Source: Atherix ibis (lineage: Eukaryota > Arthropoda > Insecta > Diptera > Athericidae). From it: 64,000 bases of DNA. Below, one piece after another: positions 34,965-47,688 of the stretch (position 1 is its first letter; each line of letters begins with the position of its first letter). The notes under the pieces were generated by a model, which was not told the origin of the DNA, made no database searches, and was given only the letters and a program-made list of their open reading frames with translations. Location: NCBI GenBank assembly GCA_958298945.1, contig OY282607.1, positions 75,632,868 to 75,696,867 on the forward strand, read 5' to 3'. A program made the position numbers and the translations under genes.

Positions 34965-35015
34965 TTTAGGAGTCAAAACTTTTTTTTAAATATAATTTAG
35001 GAGTCAAAACTTTTT
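34965..35015. repeat. 20-bp direct repeat, 31-bp period
   Basis: TTTAGGAGTCAAAACTTTTT occurs at 34965-34984 and 34996-35015 without mismatch. Confidence 0.85.
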
Positions 35016-36839
35016 AAAAATTAGTACATATATAATTAAAATAAATACTATTTTATCACTTATTTAGTAATCTAAAATTATATAAGAACTATTATTTTTT
35101 ATTATATTATACCATAGGTTTTATTAGCACCTTTAAACGTCATATATTTGTGAAGATAAAATGGGTTTATTAATTATGTTTAAAAATAATTTTAAATCAT
35201 CATAAGTTTACTTATTATTTTTCTAGTTAATACAATAAATGAAAATAAATTCTGTAGTTACCACACTAAATAAAAGTTTGGATATATTTTTATTAATCTC
35301 TTCCAAAAAAATAATTTTTATGTACAATATTTTTTTTTAAATGAAAAATGACTTAAATTTAGTAACATATTTTCTATAAAAAGATGAAAATCGCAAATAT
35401 AAAAATAATTTATTTCGACAAAAAAAAGAAAAACAACGATTTCAATTAAGATCAATGACAGTCTCCAAAATACAATTAAATAAGTTTAGTTAAGATAAGA
35501 AAAAGTTGACATATCCACTAGAAATTCATTAAAAGTTTCTTTTCAGTTAGAACAAATAATCCTTAAGTAATAGGAGAAAATCAGAAATTCTTAAGCAAAT
35601 ATCAAAAAATAATTCCAGATTTATTTGTGATCGTAAATTTTCTATTTAATGGTACATATGTTAGTTTAACTAATACTATTCGAATTTTTCCATTTCAATA
35701 TTTCTATTTATTTGGTTTCTTTTAATAAAGATCTAGAAATGCTTTATTGGAAATTTTATTTTAGTAGTAAGAGGCAAGCGAAATTATTTAGCTCGACTGA
35801 GCGTAAACTGACATTAGCATTCAAACTTGACAATTAATTAAAAGTTTTTCTGGTTTTTGTTAAGATAAAATTATTTGATTATATGGTTAAATAGTTTCAT
35901 TATTAAAAATTATAGTGTATCATGTTTGCATTAATATTGAGTTTCGTTAACCGCTTTAAAGTTTTAAATATTTATTAAAAAAATATAATATAGAGTAGTT
36001 AATTTTTAAATTTGGTAATAGTGCATTTGTATTTGTAAGAAAGGCAATAAGTTTACACCAAAAATAAGAATCTAAAAAATAAGTAGCAGTAATAGATTGA
36101 ATGAATCATATTGTGTAGTAAATATATTGAGTTGATTAAAATTGTCGGATCCCAAAACTATAAGTCTATCAAAGGTATTGAATTTATTGCGCTGATAAAA
36201 AATTAGATGAAGTTATAATTGTAAGACTTAAATACTATAAGAATAGTTGCTTTCCTATGCAAGCTGATGAACTTAAAAAATACACCTCTTTAAAGTCTTA
36301 GGACCACGAAGCTTGAGTGGAACATGTTATAGCGCTGATCAAATGTAGCCATAAAATAGGAGCATTTTACGATATGAACGATGGTACTACAAATAAGGTA
36401 AAACTGTAACGCTAAGACTTTTAGACCATAACAATACTAGTTTTTCTGACGCGCTTTGAAAAGTTGTAAATTACTTGACAAAATCAAAAACTTAAAAAAA
36501 ATCTACAAACTATATAAAAAAGGAAAACGTATTACTTTTGAAATTTTTTCTTGAATTTTGTTTATTTTTTTTTATTAAAAAAAAATTAGTTTATCCTACA
36601 TATATCTGAAAATATGAAATTGTGCTATTATTGTACATAAATAAATTAGTTTTTATATAGTCTAAAATGATACCAGAAAAGAGTTGAAATTAATTTGTGT
36701 AAGCTACGAGTATTAAATATTTGTAGATACTAGTAAATGGGTTTAAGTTATTTTCTCTACGACTATGGCAAATTAATACTTTTTTTTAAAGAATTTCAAA
36801 TGAAAATATTAATTTAATATAATAATAATCTACAAGTTA

Positions 36840-38118
36840 CTAGGGTCGTTCAATAAGTCCTTAGAAAAAAAGGAAAAAAACTGTTTTTAAAAAAAAATTT
36901 TTTTTTATTTTTCAACATAATCTCCTTTTAGCTCTATACACTTTTCCAAAATTTTGATCCCGTCCAAAAAATAGGATTTCGGAAGTTCTGCAAAATACTC
37001 ATCCGTTTGAGCAATGACATCCTCGTTGAAAGTGAACCGTCGTCCGCCAAGCCATTTCTTCAGATTGGGGAAAAGAAAATAGTCACTCGGGGCCAAATCT
37101 GGTGAATAAGCGGGATGGTGAAACAATTCTATTCTCAATTCCACAATTTTGGCCATGGAAACAGCGCAGGTGTGCACACGCGCATTGTCCTGATGCAAGA
37201 GGATTTTTTTCTTCTTCAGATGGGGGCGTTTCTCTTTGATTTCCTAGCTCAACCGTTGCAATAAAGACGCGTAATACGCTCCTGTTATTGTTTTTCCTTT
37301 TTCCAAGTAGTCGATAAAAATGATGCCCTGCGAATCCCAAAAGACCGTGGTCATCACCTTGCTGGCCGATGGCACAGTTTTTGCCTTCTTCAGAGCCCGT
37401 TCACCCTTGAAAATCCACTGTGATGACTGTCTCTTCGTTTCTGGAGTGTAGTAGTGTATCCAGGTTTCGTCCAAAGTGACATATCGACGAAGGAATTCGG
37501 CAGGATTGCGATGAAAGAGTGCCAACATAGCCTCAGAGTCCACTACACGATTGCGCTTATTCTCCTCTAAGAGCAAACGCGGCACCCATCTTGCCGAAAT
37601 TTTTTTCACAGACAATTTTTCATGCAAAATTGAAGCGACTGTACCTTGTGATATGCCCGTGGCCTCAACTAATTCGCGCACTTTAATTCGCCGATCGTTC
37701 AAAATCAGATCGTGGATTTTGTCGATGATTTCAGGAGTAGACACCTCAACTGGGCGTCCTGAACGATGTTCATCTTTTGTGGATGAATGGCCATGTTTAA
37801 ATTCATTCACCCAATTGTAAGCCGTCGCAAACACAGGTGCAGATGTGCCATGAACTGCATCCAACTCGGCTTTGATTTCTTTCGGGCTTAAGCCTTTCAA
37901 ATGGAGATGTTTGATGACAGCCCTAAACTCGCTTTTTTTCATTGTTATGCACAAATAAATGTCGTTAACTTTAATCGACGATAGAAATTGACCTACGCTA
38001 TGGATCGAGCTAAAATTTTGACAGATTTCCTGTCGATAATGCTACTTACAAAAAAAATTCTTTTTACACTACGAGCGCAATTTCTCGGATTTTCTAAGGA
38101 CTTATTGAACGACCCTCG
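36840..38118 (-). mobile_element. Irritans-like mariner, family A, copy 2 (nearly intact)
   Basis: 1,279 bp, TA at 36838-36839 and 38119-38120. The terminal repeats, CTAGGGTCGTTCAATAAGTC and inverted CGAGGGTCGTTCAATAAGTC, match over 29 bp with one difference. It has the same length as copy 1 and very similar sequence throughout. Confidence 0.96.
36905..37942 (-). pseudogene. Family A mariner transposase with a single nonsense codon
   Basis: One frame runs from MKKSEFRAVIKHLHLKGLSP to GDYVEK and stops at 36905. It contains both HTH regions (ATAYNWVNEF and GISQGTVASILHEK), linker WVPRLLLEENKRN, TLDETWIHYYTPETK (first Asp), VFWDSQGIIFIDYLEKGKTI, LLHQDNARVHTC (second Asp) and YSPDLAPSDYFLFPNLKKWL (third Asp). 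The only interruption is TAG at about 37244-37246 (LLQRLS*EIKEK), where copies 1 and 3 keep a coding triplet. A 12-bp in-frame deletion removes four residues near GIKILEKCIEL compared with copy 1. FKHGHSSTKDE differs from FKRGRSSTKDE of copy 3, both R-to-H changes. It is one substitution from an open frame. Confidence 0.94.
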
Positions 38119-41100
38119 TATCAAATTAAATCTAATAACGATTTTTGTATACTTCTATAAATATAATAACTATTTAATTTGATTGTGTATCTAGAATTAA
38201 GGAAGCTTTTACGTATACACATAATGAGTTATACGCTTTGAAAAGATAAGACATTTATGAAATATATTCTAAATTCCTTGACCTTGTTGTTGGTATACCA
38301 AACTGAGTTTTACAAAAAGCTAATACCATAAATAACAAAAGTGGATAAATGTGCTTATGACATATACTTGTATATTCTATACGGACTGGAGTCTTTTTGT
38401 TAACGAATATAATACCACTAAAAGTTAATATTTCATTTTTCGTATCTGTTTACATTTTATTTGGTTCTATTTAGTATCAAGAAATGTTAATATTTCCTGT
38501 ATTTTATTAGTGTTAAAGATGTTATTTACTGTTTGTTTACTGATAATGAAATTGAATTTTATTCCCTTTTAATTTTTAAATAGCCTGGTATATAGCCATA
38601 TAGTCGATATTCCATTTCATAATCAAACCTACACAACTCTTAAATGAAAACGTGTAAAGTTTGTAAACCATAAATTAATTTCAAAGATCTTGCAATTTAT
38701 TTAAGGATTGTAGCTGGTTTTTATTATATACATATGTATAATTACGCAAATTATATGTTTATACTGTATTATAATAAATAGGATGAATTTAAATTATCGA
38801 ATTTGAGTATAATATATTGCTGTCTCTTATTACAAATATTTATTATAAATATCCTACGTAAAATATATACTATAAAACATTTACATAAAATAAGGGAAAA
38901 AACTTGAGTATTTTTAGATTATTATTTTATACTATATACTATAGTGATAATATCAAGAAAGCTCAATTTTTTTTGGACTATAAGTAATATTTTGATTAAT
39001 TTGCCTAAACTATTATTGTATAAGATGTGCGATTTTCTATAATTATCGTAATTTTCATTAATTACATTTACAGCTACGTTATAAATTAAACAACAAAGTT
39101 TTTGTTGTTAAAAGTATTAAAAAATTTTCTAATTTCAAAGTTTCTTTAATTAAATTATAAGTATAAATATGTATTGCATATTTGAAACAAAAATGCTGTA
39201 AAATTTTTGCCCTTTGAAGTTTTCCAATAAAATTTTTTTAGGTATTTTGCAGTAATTTGAATAATTTTTCGGATAATTTTTTATTTGTCATTTATTATAA
39301 AAAATAGTTTCTATTAATGGTAATAGTTATAAATGTGTACATTATGAAATAAAAGAAATTTTATTAAAAATAATACATAATGTTTGAGAACTTCAGTTTC
39401 ATAATTCTTGGGATAAAGTTGCCACTTATTATCAGTAGTAAAAAAAAAATAAAAGAAATAAATTCTATTTAAACTAAAATTTGGTAAATATATGGAAAAG
39501 ATTTCAGTAAGTTACATGTTATTTTATTCTCTATTTATCTCATTAATAAAAGTACATTAATTACTAAGTAGTATCATCAACAAGACAAAAAAATTACAGG
39601 CAAGAAAAATCCTGTAACAAAATTTACTATATGATTTTTTTTACTCTTAAAAAATTAACGAATTAATTTGGAAAAAAATATAAATTTTTGTATAAAAAAA
39701 ACAAACCAACAGTTGATTTTAATCTCAATAATTAGACTTTGCCAAAAAATTTAATTTAAGTTGCATAATCCATAAAATAATAACAGCTTTATAAACTACA
39801 GACAGAAAGCAATATTCGGAGAATATCAATTAGGCTCTATTATGATATTATATATACTTTATACAATTTTTTATTATCTGAAGAATGTCCTTTCAACCAC
39901 TCAGGTCTTTAAGACAAGTTGTTATATATTTTTCATTTCAATTAAAATTACATTTTTAAAAAAGAATCCATTATTTTACTAACTTAAGTCATCCTAACCT
40001 AGTTTTACTCCATTGTATTTATTTTTTTATTTTTCTCTTTTTGGTTTTATTTTTCGTCTTATTTGTAGTAGTTATTATTTTAAATTCTGTCAGTATCTAA
40101 TTTGGATAATGGAAAACGTATCTAAAATTTATCTCATCTAAACTCTGATGAGTTTCACTATTACTTTGTGATATAATTTTCTTCTGTCCATTCAGTGCAT
40201 TTTAAAAATGTTTATAGAAATCTTCAAAAAAATATTTTCTTCTAAAAAAAAATCATTTACTTAACTTGATTTTGAAATAAAATAGTAATTAGGTATTCTT
40301 ATCATGTTAAAAATATATTGTTTGAATAGAATTCGTTACAATGAAACACTTAGCAAAAGAATGAAAAAATATATTCTGAAGGTTTCTTTAAATAAATTTT
40401 CACGTACAATTATTTACTTTTTCAAGCATAAATTTGTTCATAAATTATACGATTATATATGTCTGTATAAATGTACTACTATTGTTTACAAAAATAGGCC
40501 CAGTGTGGCCTCTATCCTTTCCTATTTACATTTTAGAAAGATGCCCAGTAAATAAAATCTGCTATTTACTAATGTAATCAAAGGGAAGTAAAAAAAAATA
40601 TACACAACACGCCAATGATATAAAAATGTTAAAAAAAAACAATAAGACACTCAAAAGGAGTAGAGGAACCTAAAGAAAAAGGGCTTTGTGGTTCGTCCTT
40701 TTTTTGTGGCTCTCATTTATTTATCGCTGTCTTTTACTCATTCTCGGTTGAAAGTAATCATATAATTTTTCCCTTTCTATAAAAAAAATTCTGTTTTTCT
40801 TCATTCATTTAAATTCGCTGGCTTTTGAAACACTTATACAGCAATTCGTTCAATCTTTCATGCGAAATAAAATTGCTTCTATACTTGAAAAGCTTAGTTA
40901 TGGCGTGAACTTTTTTCCCCCATTCAAATCCTTGTTGCTTTTTCACGTTTTTTTTCCTGGTATTTTCTTAGTTTTCATTTTTCAACTGGTTTTTGCCGTT
41001 AAATTTAAGCATAACAAAGCTTCATTATTTTTCACACCATTCCAAAAGCAAAACAAAATGAGCCGCAGTGCAGTAAAACAGGTCCTATCGTTTTTGTCTA

Positions 41101-42546
41101 TATCGTTGTTCCCAAATTTGCTGCTGATTTCTATGTATACCCCATTATCTTCTAAGTTTATTTCGTTATATTTTCAACAATTTTTACTAACTCACTCAAT
41201 TTATTTATAATTGTATATATGTATTTACTACGATTTATATTAAATTTCAGTGTCACAAATATGCATACAAACTCATATCGACAAAATACCGTATCAAATG
41301 TATATAATTACGATTGTTTATGCCTATGTAATATAATACAAATTATCTATGTATGTATATATAGAGGTTTGCTATAAAAAAGAAAAATTTTCCCAGTCCT
41401 ACCAAATTATTGTGGTGGATCTTGCTCGTTCGCATTTTTTATTGCACTTCTTTTATGGAACAAAATTATACCTTAACCATCACAACTTATAATTTTCTGC
41501 TAATGTATGCATAAATTTATTTTTTGTTTATTTTTTACGATTTCTTTTTTAACAAATATTATTTCCTGAAATGTTCTTTTTTAGGAAAAAAATTGTTTTT
41601 TTTTATCTTTGTAAGGAGGAGGTATTTGTATGAGCTTTTGTTTTGTTGGAATCTCTAACGTAATAAAATAACCACAATTGCACCGATATTGAATTGATTT
41701 TTCCAGAAAGGAAACTTAAGACCCTTTCACATACAGCATTAACCACAATACATTGACAGATATAATAAACATTTTCCACTCTAAAAGCATTTCTCTTTGC
41801 CTTCATAATGTTTTTTTTTTATAAATGAATTACTTCCCCTCAAAAATTTTGATCCGAGTAAACTTCTCTATTATTTGATGATTTACAGAGAATTTTCAAG
41901 GACTATTTACGCAGAATACAATATTTACGCTAGTGTACATACATATTTCTAAAATGTGAATACTATATAGAATATCTAAAATATTAGAAATTGGATTTAT
42001 TTAGGTGAATGTAAATAGAATAAATTTATATTGTGACGCAAATGGTGAACATAAAATACCATTTGTTAAACTGAAAATATCAATTTTTATACAATAATAA
42101 AAATACTTTACGAATGAAATTGAATATAAAATAAATACACTAGGCTTTTCACCTACCAAACTAAATTGAAAATAGCAGAAATACAATTCAAATGAAAAAT
42201 AAATGATTATGATCTTGATGTGGAGTGTGTATTTATAAGATAAAATATGACAATTATTATTTATCAGTTTTGAGAATAATACAAAAAATTACGCCGTTTG
42301 TTAAAAAGATTTGATTGATTTTGTAATCATTTATGGTATGAAATATGTCACTTTTTTTTAATAATAATTAATGTTTAAATCCTAAATAATATTCAAAAAA
42401 ACTTTTTTTTGGAATATAATGATTTTCAAAAATGAATTAAATTTTTCCAGTAGGGGTATTAGTATTGTATTTATTTTATTTTATATGCTAACATTTAATA
42501 TATTATGTTTAAGTATTAGGGAAATTGTATTACCATTTAGAACATA
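38119..42546. other. A/T-rich non-coding stretch
   Basis: No gene or element recognised. Frames at 40304-40555, 40860-41210 and 42001-42186 are A/T-biased and contain no known motif. The 40.65-41.2 kb part is strongly pyrimidine-rich on the + strand. Confidence 0.5.
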
Positions 42547-43862
42547 CGAGCGTCATTCAACAAGTACTTAGCCTACAAAAGAAAAACGAAAATTTTGGAA
42601 AGGTGGCAATTTATTTTTCCACATAATCTCCTTCAAGCTCGATACACTTGGCCCAGAGATGCTCTAACTTTTTTAACCCGTCCAAAAAATACATTTTCTC
42701 GAGGGAAGGAAAATAGGCCTCCGTGGCGACGATGACCTCCTCATTCGACCCAAATCTATTCCCGGCGAGTGATTTTTTCAGGTTTGGAAACAAAAAGTAG
42801 TCACAGGGGGCCAAATCTGGAGAGTACGGTGGATGGAGCAGCAATTCGTAGCGCAATTCGACCAATTTGGCCATTGCGACGGCGGAGGTGTGAGCCGGCG
42901 CGTTGTCGTGGTGGAACAGCACTTTTTTCTTCGCAAAGCGGGTCCGCTTTTTCTTCAATTCGACGTCAAATCAGCCCAATAAGTCAGCATAGTAGCGCCC
43001 CGTGATTGTTTTACCCTTCTCGAGGTAATCGATGTAGATCACACCTTGTGAATCCCAGAAAACGGTGGCCATCACCTTTCCGGCCGATCGAACAGTCTTC
43101 GCCTTCTTTGGAGCACGTTCGCCGGGTGAAGTCCACCGTTTCGACTGTTCCTTGGTCTCTGGTGTGTACCAGTGAATCCATGTTTTGTCGACGGTCACGA
43201 AACGACGCAAGAACTCCGCTGGATTGCGCTGAAACAGCGCCAAACACGTCACCGATGTGGTCTCACGGTTGCGCTTGTTTTCCGGTGTGAGCAAACGCGG
43301 CACCCATCACGCCGACAGCTTTCTCATGCCCAGTTCTTCGTGTAGAATATGATGCACCGTTCCTACGGCGATGCCCACAGTCTCAGCTATCTCGTGAACC
43401 TTCAATCGACGGTCTGCCAACACGAGATTGTGGACTTTTTTAACGTTTTCCTCCGTAGCAGCCGTTTTTGGGGCACCTGGGCGTGGCTCATCGAAAACCG
43501 ACGTGCGGCCACGAACAAACTCGTTGAACCAATTCTTGACGGTCGCCATCGAAGGAGAAGAGTCACCATACACAGCATCCAAGCGATCTTTGATTTCGCT
43601 GCGCGTTTTCCCTTCCAAAAACAAGAATCTAATCACCGAACGATATTGTTCTTTTTTCATTTTTGTGCAACGGACCGACACGCTCGCTTTCAAAGGCTCT
43701 CAAAACAAAACTAATGAAGGGAATCGACTGACAGTAGGCTACTAAAAGAATGTGAAACTTTGACAGTAGGCTACTAAAAGAATGTACTGCACGATAGTAA
43801 ATTTCTTTTGTGACAGCAGTACCATCGGGCGGTGAGGCTAAGTACTTGTTGAATGACCCTCG
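42547..43862 (-). mobile_element. Irritans-like mariner, family B, nearly intact copy
   Basis: 1,316 bp, TA at 42545-42546 and 43863-43864. The terminal repeats CGAGCGTCATTCAACAAGTA and inverted CGAGGGTCATTCAACAAGTA match over 28 bp with one difference. On the transposase-5' side a GTAGGCTACTAAAAGAATGT unit is repeated with slight change (about 43733-43785) in the leader. Confidence 0.96.
42611..43660 (-). pseudogene. Family B mariner transposase, two nonsense codons
   Basis: A single frame from MKKEQYRSVIRFLFLEGKTR to ELEGDYVEK, full length at about 349 codons. The domains are HTH with ATVKNWFNEFVRGRTS, second HTH GIAVGTVHHILHEELGM, linker WVPRLLTPENK, TVDKTWIHWYTPETK (first Asp), VFWDSQGVIYIDYLEKGKTI, LFHHDNAPAHTS (second Asp) and YSPDLAPCDYFLFPNLKKSL (third Asp). 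The only stops are TGA at 43304-43306 and TGA at about 42968-42970. The 24-kb sister copy has CGA at both sites, so both are CpG-type C-to-T changes. The residue after the first Asp is Lys where the sister has Glu. An alternative in-frame ATG lies at 43693. Confidence 0.94.
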
Positions 43863-44009
43863 TAGATAGAATTTAGAAAAAAAGATTACTGAATTACAAT
43901 ACATTAGATATAGTTTTAATTTTTGTATTGTTTTTTTTTGTGGAATTATTTGACAATATCCTAATATTTCATTCCAGTCCTGTTTTTTTTATAAAAGGAA
44001 ATTTTATCA

Positions 44010-44330
44010 TTTACTTTTCTATATGAAATCTCAATGAAGTTAAAGTCGGGTGATGCTTTGTTCTTGGTCTCCACAAAACTTCCTCCACAATTTAGGTAAA
44101 GTGAGCCTATTATCAATAACCAGTACTCCATATGGCGTTAACATATTATCTAGTATGTTTCTTCACCACTCTTTTTAAGTATCCCTTTAATGTGGACTGT
44201 TAGTTTTTATATGGTATTTTATAAAGAATGCTTACATATTTAAAACACACTGCATTTACAACAATTATTATTAATATTTGAAAAAAACTACGATATTTTA
44301 ACCGTGGTCTCTAATATTTGACTGGTAGTA
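44010..44330 (-). pseudogene. Tc1-like element scrap
   Basis: On the minus strand, ASPDFNFIE at 44056-44029 matches the Tc1 SPDLNPIENLW block holding the third acidic residue of the catalytic triad. LNCGGSFVETKNK upstream occupies the place of the V..WF block, and PYGVLVI may be the GvG.L.FI block. At the other end, 44315-44328 reads ATTTGACTGGTA, resembling the inner-to-outer end of Tc1 terminal repeats next to a TA. Most of the protein is gone. The call rests on one short strong motif plus position. Confidence 0.5.
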
Positions 44331-45599
44331 TACGTATACATATGTCATCTGAAAAATTACATCTTTTTTAAACTACTGTCTATAAAACGTTAAAGGGACC
44401 TAATCAAAAATAAAAAAAATAGATACTAAGATGTTGAAAATTTTTAGAAATCTCTGTGTATAGTGTGCTACAGCACAAATAATTTGTTAAAGCTAAAAGC
44501 ACTCAGAATATTAGCAAGAAATGATTTTAAAAATATTTATCTTATATAAAAGCTGATTAGGTAAATTTTATATTATTTCTACTTACTAATAACAAAAATT
44601 AATTTTTATTAAAAACTATAGTATCAATCGTTCAACTTTTTTCCAAGAATTTTACTATTTTTTGAAAATTTTTAGTGAAACTGTGAATGCCTCTAAATTT
44701 TTACCGGTTTTATTCAGCTATCATAAATAGAATCATCTGAAATTTATTTCATAAATATTAAGTAAAAAAATTTTTCAAAACATAAATTTAATATAGTTGG
44801 AGGATCCTAAATATACGCCGTCCTTAAATTTTCTTTATAGTTGAAAACGCGACAATAATCGAATTGGATTCAATCGAACTATCCAATTCACTATCATAAA
44901 ATCTATACTTTCAATACTTTAGAAAGACAAAAAATAACTAGTCGACTTTCGCTTTTATTTTATTTGAAAATCCTAAAATCAATGTCTCTAATAATTTATA
45001 TATTGATAAAAGATTTCTTTTTGGGGAAATTCCGATAAAAAAAAGTTTCAGTCTAGTCACTATAATATTTAGGAACATTCTTAATTGAATACTTTTCTAG
45101 CATGACTATTTTTTTTCTCTTCAAAACAAAACTATTATAAAATATTGATTTGATAATGATAAAATTGAATTCAGTGTTCCAATTATTTTTTCTGTTTTCG
45201 ATAGTATATATCCAATTAGGTAAGAAATAAATCTCTAATCATTAACTGCAGACGTGTGGTAAAAGAGGCTATTATAGATATTTTTATGAAGGAAAAAGTT
45301 ATTATTTTTTATCATAATTTTTATTTATATATTAACAAAATATATAGTTTTGTTAAAAATCTAAAAAAATCATCACCGATCAACGTTTTCAATTTTAATT
45401 GTTTATTTACCCACGAATATTTTAAGGTATTTTACATGCTTTTGATCTGGTATGGTATTGTGGACACTTTTGGAAGCCTAAGCGCCTCTTTCCTTCTACA
45501 TACTATCTTATAATATATATATTCCTATCTCACCTAACGTCATTTCTAACTAGTAGTTAATACAAAATCATTAGAAATATGTATATTCTATTTCTGCTA
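44331..45599. other. A/T-rich non-coding stretch
   Basis: No gene or element recognised. Confidence 0.55.
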
Positions 45600-46065
45600 G
45601 AGTCACACAAAGCAATATTCTTGGTCCGATTTTATATACTCGTAATATTTACTAATATAAAAATTCTGACATAGTTTCTAATGATATCCTCAATCTTCAT
45701 TCCTGATTTACAAGATGGACAGTAGAGGTAAACAACCTGAAGAGTGATCACATTACTTTCTCTTTTTGACAAGGACAACATATTCTTTAATATCATAGTA
45801 GCAACATGATTCCACAATGTGCGACATCTATCCACGAGATAAATATAAAAGCCTTATTCCAGACTAATAACACTTGGAAGTAGCAGACTTTATCGCCAAC
45901 TACTTAGACTTAATAATAAATAAAAGAAACTCTTAATAAATTCTGTTTTAACTTATGGAATTGAATTTGGAACTTATGGAATTGAATAAACATTCTTATT
46001 CCTATTGCATCCAGTCGTTACAATCCAAGATCATCCACAAAATTATTTATACCCCATTTTATGAT
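45600..46065 (+). pseudogene. Third Jockey-like LINE relic (RT C-terminal end)
   Basis: Plus-strand frames give SNILGPILYTRNIY (from the GSVLGPILYN.Y block), FTRWTVEVNNLKSDHITFSL (the W.IKIN..KS.HVTF block), YRQLLRLNNK, SVLTYGIEFGTYGIE (Jockey TYGIELWG signature, apparently duplicated by a short repeat of GGAACTTATGGAATTGAAT) and CIQSLQSKIIHKIIYTPFYD. The order and spacing match the end of ORF2 as in the copies at 1.5-2.8 kb and 5.2-7.2 kb. The YADD motif is not readable. Confidence 0.7.
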
Positions 46066-47688
46066 CATAAATATGTAATTGATCGTGATTAATAATTTTC
46101 GTTTGTTCATTATTTGTGGATGTCTCGTTATAAAAAGTTTCATTGCTGTTTATCTTACTCCTATAATCCATTTAACTGAACTAATTATTTTTGTTGTTGT
46201 TATATTCACAATATCTCTGAAACAATTTACTGACAATGCTCATCATGTTTCATTTTTAAATAAATACGTAAATTTTTACATAAATTACTTTTTTTGAAAA
46301 CAATTTTGTCCCGCCATAGTATTTAAGCAAGAGTTAGCATTATTAAATTTATAATTTACTTTAAAAATAATATATCTTATAAAATTAAGAATATTAGATT
46401 CACGTAGATAGAAGTAGTAAGGCCTAAAGACAAAAGTATGGTGGAATCACATATTAAATATGAAAATTTCTATTAAAAATATATGGATCAGTTTTATCAA
46501 AATATGTAAATTATATCTAAGTATTTCTTTTTATATATTCACTCCATTAACGACAATGCTTATATTGAGTGAAATAAATGAAGTAAGAAAGATATTTGAA
46601 ATTAAATCGCTTTTTAAATATTATTTTTTATTACTTGCTAAATTCTGTGCCTCTTGTATTACTGGCTATATATTTTGCTTTTAATCCACCCTATATATTA
46701 TACTGTATGTACTAATACATTTATTTAATATATGTATATATGCATATACCTAATCGCAAAAAGAAGTATTGATGTGTTGGTGGATAAAAGAACATGTCCT
46801 TTCAATTTGTCAGTACCCCTCAACATTTCAGTCAAAATTGTGTTAGCGTTTAGATATCCTTGTATTTTCCTTAGGCTGAGTTTTCCTCCCTAAAAATTTC
46901 AAAACTTTTCTTTGGCAAGGGAAAACTTTTACTTTCGCTCATGGGATCAACGACGTAATGAAGTTGTGACAGAAGTACTGATGATGACAACTTACTTCGA
47001 AATGTGTTACACCTATTTTCTTGCTCGGTCCATAATTTAAAAAATAAATTGCATTTATTGTAATAAAGAATAAAGAAATATAACTTCTTATTTTAAACCA
47101 CTCAGAAAAATTGGTAAACATAAAATAGACGTAAATATATTTGTTTATATAATTTATTCTTATAATTTTTTTTTTTGCGTATACAATTTTTTAGAAGTAT
47201 TTCGAATGTTAAATTTTTATCCTAGAATATAATATTTTATCCTAACATTTATAATTTCACTGTTTCTCGTGATAAACGCAACTACGAGTAATAATATGAA
47301 ATGAATCCTTTCAGAAAGAAATTTCTTTTGTGTTAAAACACTAATCAAAGTAATTAAATTTTAAAGTATAAAGTCTCCTTTTTACTTATAGTCGTACATT
47401 CGGTAAAGAAAATAGAAAACCTAACATAACATGGCTACAAAAAAAAATTAATTAAATGAATTCTTAGGAATGCGATTAGTAGTAAAATATACTACCTTAT
47501 TATTAGATGAAATTTTAAGGATATATTTCTTAAAAGTAATTCGACAATTTTATATGGTATTCGGTAGAGAGTGCAAGGGGCTGGAGGATTTTTTTTATAA
47601 CTATTCTTATATTTTAGTTATAAATTTTAGAAAATAATTTTCTTAAAGATTTATAATTAATGCGAATTTTTATTATAAATTAGAATTA
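46066..47688. other. A/T-rich non-coding stretch
   Basis: No gene or element recognised. The 46.79-47.03 kb part has more balanced composition but no readable frame. A TACGAGTA octamer is at 47283-47290. Confidence 0.5.

Larger units (their letters stand above)
30820..36839. other. Long A/T-rich stretch, no gene recognised
   Basis: 6 kb without a recognisable coding region. It holds the hairpin at 33095-33152, a 20-bp direct repeat at 34965-35015 and octamers at 32735 and 36705. Two sub-regions of more balanced composition, about 33680-34060 and 36230-36440, have no readable frame and match nothing I know; they could be very old element remnants. Confidence 0.5.

Noticed and set aside
40860..41210. 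A 116-codon open frame in a pyrimidine-rich region
   Set aside because: Composition explains the F/L/S/P-rich translation, and no motif is recognisable.
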